Assembly: GCA_017475785.1 (NCBI GenBank)
Contig: JAFVEX010000210.1
Span: 1-9,352, forward strand
From: Eubacterium sp.
GTDB lineage: Bacteria; Bacillota_A; Clostridia; Lachnospirales; Lachnospiraceae
Length of the DNA: 9,352 nucleotides
Direction: 5' to 3'
Below, piece after piece: positions 5,676 to 9,352 of this stretch. The notes under the pieces were generated by a model that saw only the letters and a program-made list of their open reading frames with translations, ran no database searches and was not told where the DNA came from. Both the position numbers and the translations under genes were made by a program. Within the stretch, counting starts at the first letter, position 1. Each line of letters starts with the position of its first letter.

Positions 5676-5706
5676 CGGTATGGCATTCTCATCTGTATGA
5701 TTCCCG

Positions 5707-5747
5707 GAGACACTGAAATCCTGATACGCTTCTTAAATCAGTGTCTC
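5707..5747. repeat. 10-bp inverted repeat with long loop
   Basis: GAGACACTGA (5707-5716) is exactly inverted as TCAGTGTCTC (5738-5747), with a 21-nt loop. It lies 75 nt after the isomerase stop in the transcribed direction. On the plus strand only three T follow, and on the minus strand none, so termination is doubtful. It could protect the 3' end of the upstream transcript. Confidence 0.45.
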
Positions 5748-5821
5748 TTTAACAGATTACCAGATTCATCTTATTTTGTATAGCCGATGCGTTTAAATAT
5801 AATAGGCATTATTTATCCATC

Positions 5822-6721
5822 TCAGCTGGTCAGGTACTCAAAAACCTTTTTCAGTGTAAGCGCGTACTCCAGCTGGTCTTTTTCCATCAGGCGTCTGCAA
5901 AAAATCTCTGTTGCGTACCAGCCGTCATACCCAGTCGCCTTCACTGCGCTGACCCACCTGCGAAGCGGAATATCTCCTTCGCCGGTCCAGACATCCCGCA
6001 GAATCTCCTGGCTGGGCACCGTGTCTCTGTCAAACTCCGGCCCGTCACAGATATGCACCATCTTGATCAGTTTCGGATCAAGCTTTGCCACCTGTTCCGG
6101 CGTCTCTCCGGCACTCCACATGTGCCAGAAATCCAGCACGAAACCAATGTTATCACGTCCCGCCGCCTCAACCAGCTTCAGACCCTGTGTGCAGATTTTG
6201 TTGAGCGGCGCCCATGCCACCGGTTCCAGATAGATATCGAGACCGTATTCGGCCGCCAGATCAGCCGCCGCGGCGACATTTTGGGTGGTCAGTTCAATCA
6301 CTTTGTCTTCCGGCTCTCCGAGCAGCCCCAGATAGCGTGTGTCATCTCCGTTCACTTTACCTGCTGCATAGTCGATGCAGGTATTCCAGTCAACCGGCCC
6401 GGTACAGAGCTGAATCATGGGCGCATCCAGCGCATGGGCAATCTCACACATTCGCTTAACTTCGCTCATCAGCTCTTTAAATCCAGTTCCCTGGCGCTCC
6501 GCGTTCCAGATCGCGCCGCAGCCGACAACCTGCAGATCTTCACCGATTAATTCTTTAAGATATGCAAGACTTCCGCCCTCGTCCAGATAACGGTACATCT
6601 TCTGCTGCTGAATTTCAATTCCCCTGTAGCCTGCTTTTTTTGCGATCTGGATCTCTGTTACCAGGTTGCTGTGCATCACCGTTGTTGAATTCATCGCAAC
6701 CTTACATTCACACGACTTCAT
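5822..6721 (-). CDS. IolE-like TIM-barrel sugar isomerase/epimerase
   Basis: This 299-residue cytoplasmic enzyme is of the AP-endonuclease-2-like isomerase/epimerase superfamily (IolE, tagatose/psicose epimerase and related enzymes). Expected metal and catalytic residues are E166 in YLEPVAW, D197 and H200 in LDFWHMW, H223 and D226 in VHICDGP, and E272 in YATEIF. Residues 111-140 form a longer loop than in the other TIM-barrel enzyme of this window, and the two are only distantly related, so they probably act on different substrates. The start at 6721 is chosen because GAGGAG (6728-6733) is six nt upstream; an earlier in-frame ATG at 6751 lies beside a hairpin without a ribosome site. It follows the permease by 86 bp. 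Keto-sugar epimerisation or inosose dehydration are both plausible; the sequence does not decide. Confidence 0.85.
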   Translation of the reverse strand: MKSCECKVAMNSTTVMHSNLVTEIQIAKKAGYRGIEIQQQKMYRYLDEGGSLAYLKELIGEDLQVVGCGAIWNAERQGTGFKELMSEVKRMCEIAHALDAPMIQLCTGPVDWNTCIDYAAGKVNGDDTRYLGLLGEPEDKVIELTTQNVAAAADLAAEYGLDIYLEPVAWAPLNKICTQGLKLVEAAGRDNIGFVLDFWHMWSAGETPEQVAKLDPKLIKMVHICDGPEFDRDTVPSQEILRDVWTGEGDIPLRRWVSAVKATGYDGWYATEIFCRRLMEKDQLEYALTLKKVFEYLTS

Positions 6722-6727
6722 GCTGCG

Positions 6728-6733
6728 CTCCTC
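6728..6733 (-). promoter_or_regulatory. Ribosome binding site of the IolE-like gene
   Basis: GAGGAG on the minus strand, six nt before the ATG at 6721, decides for the shorter protein of 299 residues over a version ten residues longer. Confidence 0.65.
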
Positions 6734-6752
6734 TGTATATTTCTCTGTCATA

Positions 6753-6784
6753 CGGGCTCTGCCACGGCAGAACCCGCATTTTTT
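6753..6784 (+). terminator. Hairpin with T-run pointing against the operon
   Basis: CGGGCTCTGCC (6753-6763) pairs with GGCAGAACCCG (6766-6776) with one mismatch. On the plus strand it is followed two nt later by six T (6779-6784), the form of an intrinsic terminator. The genes on both sides are on the minus strand, where the same hairpin is preceded by the A-run and followed by no T-run. So it either stops antisense transcription, or serves as an RNA-stabilising element between permease and isomerase messages. Confidence 0.45.
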
Positions 6785-6807
6785 GATGGATGATACTGCC
6801 TGACGCC

Positions 6808-7782
6808 TTATTTAGATGATCCCTTGCGGAATGTATCAAACAGGACTGCCAGAATGATGATGGTTCCCTGCGCGACCTGCTGCCAGTAGCTGCTGATACC
6901 GAGCAGATCCATGCCGTTGTTCAGAACGCCGATGACCAGTGATCCGCCGAGAACGCCGAGGACTGTACCCGCTCCGCCGGAGAGCGCCGCGCCGCCGATG
7001 ACTGCGCCCGCGATTGAAAACAGCTCATAGCCGGATCCCATGCCAGGCTGTCCGGACGCGACACGGCCTGTCAGCGACATGCCTGCGATTGCCGCCAGAA
7101 CGCCTGCGTAAATGTAGACAAACATCTTCGTCATGCGCACGTTGATGCCGGAGGTTTTGGCTGCCTGCTCATTTCCGCCGATCGCGTAGACATGGCGGCC
7201 GAATCTCGTGTAGCGGAGAATATACCAGCTGATCACGCAGAGGATTGCCATCAGGATGACCGGCATCGGAATCGGACCCACCGTTCCGCCGCCGAGATAC
7301 AGCAGCTTTTTATTCAATCCGATGATCGGGTGTCCCTCTGTCATCAGAAGGGCAATTCCGCGTCCGACAATCTGGGTGCCAAGCGTAACGATAAATGCCG
7401 GCATGTTACAGTACGCGACCAGAAAACCGTTCAGGACACCAAAAATCGCGCCGACAAGGATCGCAAGAACGAACCAGAGAACAACATTTCCCTTTCCCTC
7501 AGTTCCCATCATGGCGACGACGACGCCCGTGACGCCGATTACAGAACCTGGGGACATGTCGATACCCTGAATCACAATGACCATCATCGAGCCGATACCG
7601 ATCATACAGTAAAAGGAGATCTGCCGGAAAATATTGATGATGTTGTTGGCGGTCAGGAAATTATCTGTGACAATCGCGAGAATGACGCACATGATCAGGA
7701 GAACCAGCAGGATTCCCGCTTTACTGTAAATATCTGAAAAGATCTGTCTTGCAGATTTCTTCTGTGTAGCTGTAGCTTCCAT
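6808..7782 (-). CDS. CUT2 sugar ABC transporter permease (RbsC/MglC-like)
   Basis: This 324-residue integral membrane protein has hydrophobic segments from about 23 to 315, the conserved LTANNIINIFRQ stretch (44-54), the cytoplasmic coupling loop around RFGRHVYAIGGNEQAA (193-208) and the family motif GGAALSGGAG (263-272). The start is placed at 7782 rather than 7791: GGAGG (7792-7796) touches the first ATG with no spacing but lies a workable nine nt from the second. The gene begins 20 nt after the ATPase stop, so the two are surely co-expressed. In this family the permease normally forms a homodimer with one two-domain ATPase. It is paralogous to the permease at 3476, including a near-identical FSDIYS start, so exchange or mixed pairing is conceivable but unproven. 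Confidence 0.9.
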   Translation of the reverse strand: MEATATQKKSARQIFSDIYSKAGILLVLLIMCVILAIVTDNFLTANNIINIFRQISFYCMIGIGSMMVIVIQGIDMSPGSVIGVTGVVVAMMGTEGKGNVVLWFVLAILVGAIFGVLNGFLVAYCNMPAFIVTLGTQIVGRGIALLMTEGHPIIGLNKKLLYLGGGTVGPIPMPVILMAILCVISWYILRYTRFGRHVYAIGGNEQAAKTSGINVRMTKMFVYIYAGVLAAIAGMSLTGRVASGQPGMGSGYELFSIAGAVIGGAALSGGAGTVLGVLGGSLVIGVLNNGMDLLGISSYWQQVAQGTIIILAVLFDTFRKGSSK

Positions 7783-7791
7783 TCTATCCAT

Positions 7792-7796
7792 CCTCC
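7792..7796 (-). promoter_or_regulatory. Ribosome binding site deciding the permease start
   Basis: GGAGG is directly adjacent to the ATG at 7791 but nine nt from the in-frame ATG at 7782. Zero spacing is not workable for initiation, so the second ATG is the likely start. Confidence 0.6.
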
Positions 7797-7802
7797 ATAT
7801 AT

Positions 7803-9308
7803 TTAATCAGTCAGACCGGAGGCCAGCGTAAGGATCTTCTCCTGGTCTGCTTCGTCTCTGTCAAGAATTCCTGTTATTTTTCCCTCGTACATGACGACGA
7901 TGCGGTCACTCATGCCCAGCACCTCCGGGAGCTCCGAAGAAATCATGATAATCGCGTGCCCTTTCTGCGCCAGCTCCGAGAGCAGTCTGTGTATTTCTGA
8001 TTTGCTGCCGACGTCGATACCGCGGGTCGGCTCGTCCACTATAATGATCTCCGGCAGGCTCATCAGCCAGCGCGCGATCAGCACCTTCTGCTGGTTTCCT
8101 CCCGAGAGATTGCCGATCAGTGCGTTGAGAGACGGCGTCTTGACCGCAAATTTGTCGACAGACTCATTACAGAGTGCTTCCACTTCCCGGTAATTGATCT
8201 TACCAGCGTGAATCACCTGATCCCAGTTGCAGCTCATCAGGTTGTCCCGTATGCTCTGCTCCAGGAAGCAGCCGGTTCCGCGGCGATCCTCCGTCAGGAA
8301 CGCCATCTTGTTTTTAATGGCGTCTGCGGAATTGCGGATTTTCACCGGTTTTCCGTCGATCAGGATCTCTCCGCTTGTCATTTTCCGCAGTCCAAAGAGC
8401 GTCTCCATGACCTCCGACCGCCCGGCGCCGATCAGACCGGCGAATCCCGGGATCTCACCCTTGTGCAGGTCAAAGCTGATGTCTTCGAGCAGACCCTCTA
8501 CATTCATGTTTCGAACGCTGAGCTTGACCTCGCCGATCTCCGCAGGCAGTTTCGGGAACATCTGTGTGATCTCCCGGCCGACCATGCTCGCCACCAGTTC
8601 ATTCTGGGTAATTGTCGCCGCGTCATAAGTGCCCACCATGGTTCCGTCACGGAGAACAGCGATTTCGTCGGCGATCTGGTAAACCTCATCCATCTTGTGT
8701 GTGATAAAGATAAACGAGATGTTGTTTTCCTTTTTCAGTCTGCGGACGATCTGGAACAGCTTCTGGCACTCCTTCTCGGAAATAGAAGAAGTCGGCTCAT
8801 CCATGATAATCAGCTTCGACCGGTAGGATACGGCCTTCGCGATCTCGACCATCTGCATTTTTGCGACGGACATATCTGCCAGGGAATCGCCCGCGCGGAT
8901 GTCTGTCAGCCCCAGCTCGTCCAGCAGCTCATTTGTCTGCCGGTTCAGCTTCAGGTGATCCACCATCACCCCTTTGATGCGGTAAGGCTCGCGGCCGAGG
9001 TAAATATTTTCCGCCACTGTCATATTTCTGACCGGCGAGAGCTCCTGATAAATCATGGTAATACCCTGCTGCAGAACCGCGTTGATTGATTTGTTGTGCA
9101 GTTTTTCTCCGTCAATTGTGACCGTTCCCGTATCCATCCTGTAGAGCCCGGTCAGGATTTTCATCAGCGTAGATTTCCCGGCACCGTTTTCTCCCATTAG
9201 AGCAAGGACTTTGCCACGCTTCACATCCAGTGAAACGTCTTCCAGTGCTTTGACGCCGGGAAACGATTTGCTGATATGCTCCATACGAACTAATATCTCA
9301 CCGTCCAT
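7803..9308 (-). CDS. Two-domain sugar ABC transporter ATPase (MglA/RbsA-like)
   Basis: This 501-residue peripheral membrane ATPase powers CUT2 sugar import. Domain 1 has Walker A GENGAGKST (39-47), Q-loop Gln 88, the degenerate signature MSVAKMQ (146-152), Walker B LIIMDE (166-171) and H-loop H204. Domain 2 has the degenerate P-loop GLIGAGRSE typical of these proteins (291-299), an intact LSGGNQQ (401-407), Walker B IIIVDE (421-426) and Ser in place of the H-loop His (457-458). The MQMVEIAKAVSY stretch and MDEPTSSISEKE after it are closest in style to MglA. Length is normal. The ATG has AAGGAGG six nt upstream. It precedes the permease by 20 nt; the binding-protein gene usual for such operons is not between them and may lie to the right of the window. 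It is the only ATPase here and could serve both permeases. Confidence 0.93.
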   Translation of the reverse strand: MDGEILVRMEHISKSFPGVKALEDVSLDVKRGKVLALMGENGAGKSTLMKILTGLYRMDTGTVTIDGEKLHNKSINAVLQQGITMIYQELSPVRNMTVAENIYLGREPYRIKGVMVDHLKLNRQTNELLDELGLTDIRAGDSLADMSVAKMQMVEIAKAVSYRSKLIIMDEPTSSISEKECQKLFQIVRRLKKENNISFIFITHKMDEVYQIADEIAVLRDGTMVGTYDAATITQNELVASMVGREITQMFPKLPAEIGEVKLSVRNMNVEGLLEDISFDLHKGEIPGFAGLIGAGRSEVMETLFGLRKMTSGEILIDGKPVKIRNSADAIKNKMAFLTEDRRGTGCFLEQSIRDNLMSCNWDQVIHAGKINYREVEALCNESVDKFAVKTPSLNALIGNLSGGNQQKVLIARWLMSLPEIIIVDEPTRGIDVGSKSEIHRLLSELAQKGHAIIMISSELPEVLGMSDRIVVMYEGKITGILDRDEADQEKILTLASGLTD

Positions 9309-9352
9309 TGCTTTCCTCCTTAAGGCTGCAGGGGCCGGCTTTACGCAAGACC
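9309..9352 (-). other. Upstream edge of the ATPase gene
   Basis: These 44 bp contain the AAGGAGG ribosome site of the ATPase and a GC-rich stretch with no clear promoter. Whether they are the end of an upstream binding-protein gene or an intergenic leader cannot be told from what is visible. Confidence 0.35.

Larger units (their letters stand above)
5593..5821. other. Leader region of the binding-protein gene
   Basis: This 229-bp gap is the largest break inside the right-hand minus-strand gene run. It contains two separate strong inverted repeats (5649-5675 and 5707-5747) and AT-rich DNA near 5760-5820. I could not find a good TTGACA/TATAAT pair for the binding-protein gene, so read-through from the isomerase gene with processing at the hairpins is as likely as a separate promoter. 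Confidence 0.5.

Noticed and set aside
5676..5685. CGGTATGGCA next to the binding-protein leader hairpin, as another GntR site
   Set aside because: It matches TGGTATGCCA at eight of ten positions but is not palindromic, so it is too weak to call without knowing the regulator's specificity.
4933..5700. Plus-strand reading frame of 255 codons opposite the binding-protein gene
   Set aside because: It runs antisense through the conserved binding-protein domain and across its leader hairpin, and the product is rich in Arg, His and Cys without any domain.
8208..9089. Long plus-strand reading frame of 293 codons opposite the ATPase gene
   Set aside because: It is the antisense of a gene with complete ATPase motifs, has no ribosome site and its product has no recognisable domain; such shadows are common opposite moderately GC-rich genes.

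Overview
The window looks like a chromosomal carbohydrate-utilisation locus from a clostridial Firmicute, perhaps a Lachnospiraceae-like gut anaerobe. The evidence is strong GGAGG-type ribosome binding sites, AT-rich intergenic DNA between moderately GC-rich genes, a Gram-positive-style lipoprotein binding protein, and CUT2-type sugar ABC transporters beside TIM-barrel sugar isomerases and a GntR/FCD regulator. The taxon is an inference from style, not from a marker gene.

Layout. All genes except one lie on the minus strand and are read right to left. The right half starts with a two-domain sugar ABC ATPase (7803-9308), a CUT2 permease (6808-7782) and an IolE-like TIM-barrel isomerase/epimerase (5822-6721). 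After a 229-bp gap containing two strong inverted repeats come a lipoprotein sugar-binding protein (4501-5592) and a second CUT2 permease (3476-4438) with no ATPase of its own. The only plus-strand gene is a GntR/FCD repressor (2762-3475), whose stop codon abuts that of the second permease. Divergent from it runs a second minus-strand unit: a cupin (1848-2402), a HIT-family protein (1261-1704), an unrecognised 57-residue protein (1074-1247) and a hydroxypyruvate-isomerase-like TIM-barrel enzyme (180-977), closed by a terminator-like hairpin (107-145). The left edge carries clustered GTGTCA repeats of unknown origin.

How the genes may work together. A sugar or sugar acid is bound by the lipoprotein, imported through CUT2 permeases powered by the two-domain ATPase, and then isomerised by one or both TIM-barrel enzymes, with the cupin as a further candidate small-substrate enzyme. 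The GntR/FCD protein is the obvious local regulator. The 359-bp divergent region between it and the cupin has two near-consensus promoters with 17-bp spacers and five TGGTAT half-sites, one of them a perfect TGGTATACCA palindrome. No kinase, dehydrogenase or aldolase is present, so the pathway is incomplete within the window and the substrate cannot be named.

The least ordinary elements are the predicted TGGTATACCA regulon, the split transporter set (two permeases, one ATPase, one binding protein), the 57-residue protein with an internal repeat inside the HIT/isomerase unit, and several strong hairpins in the leaders of individual genes. I see no phage, CRISPR, tRNA or rRNA, and no frameshifted gene.
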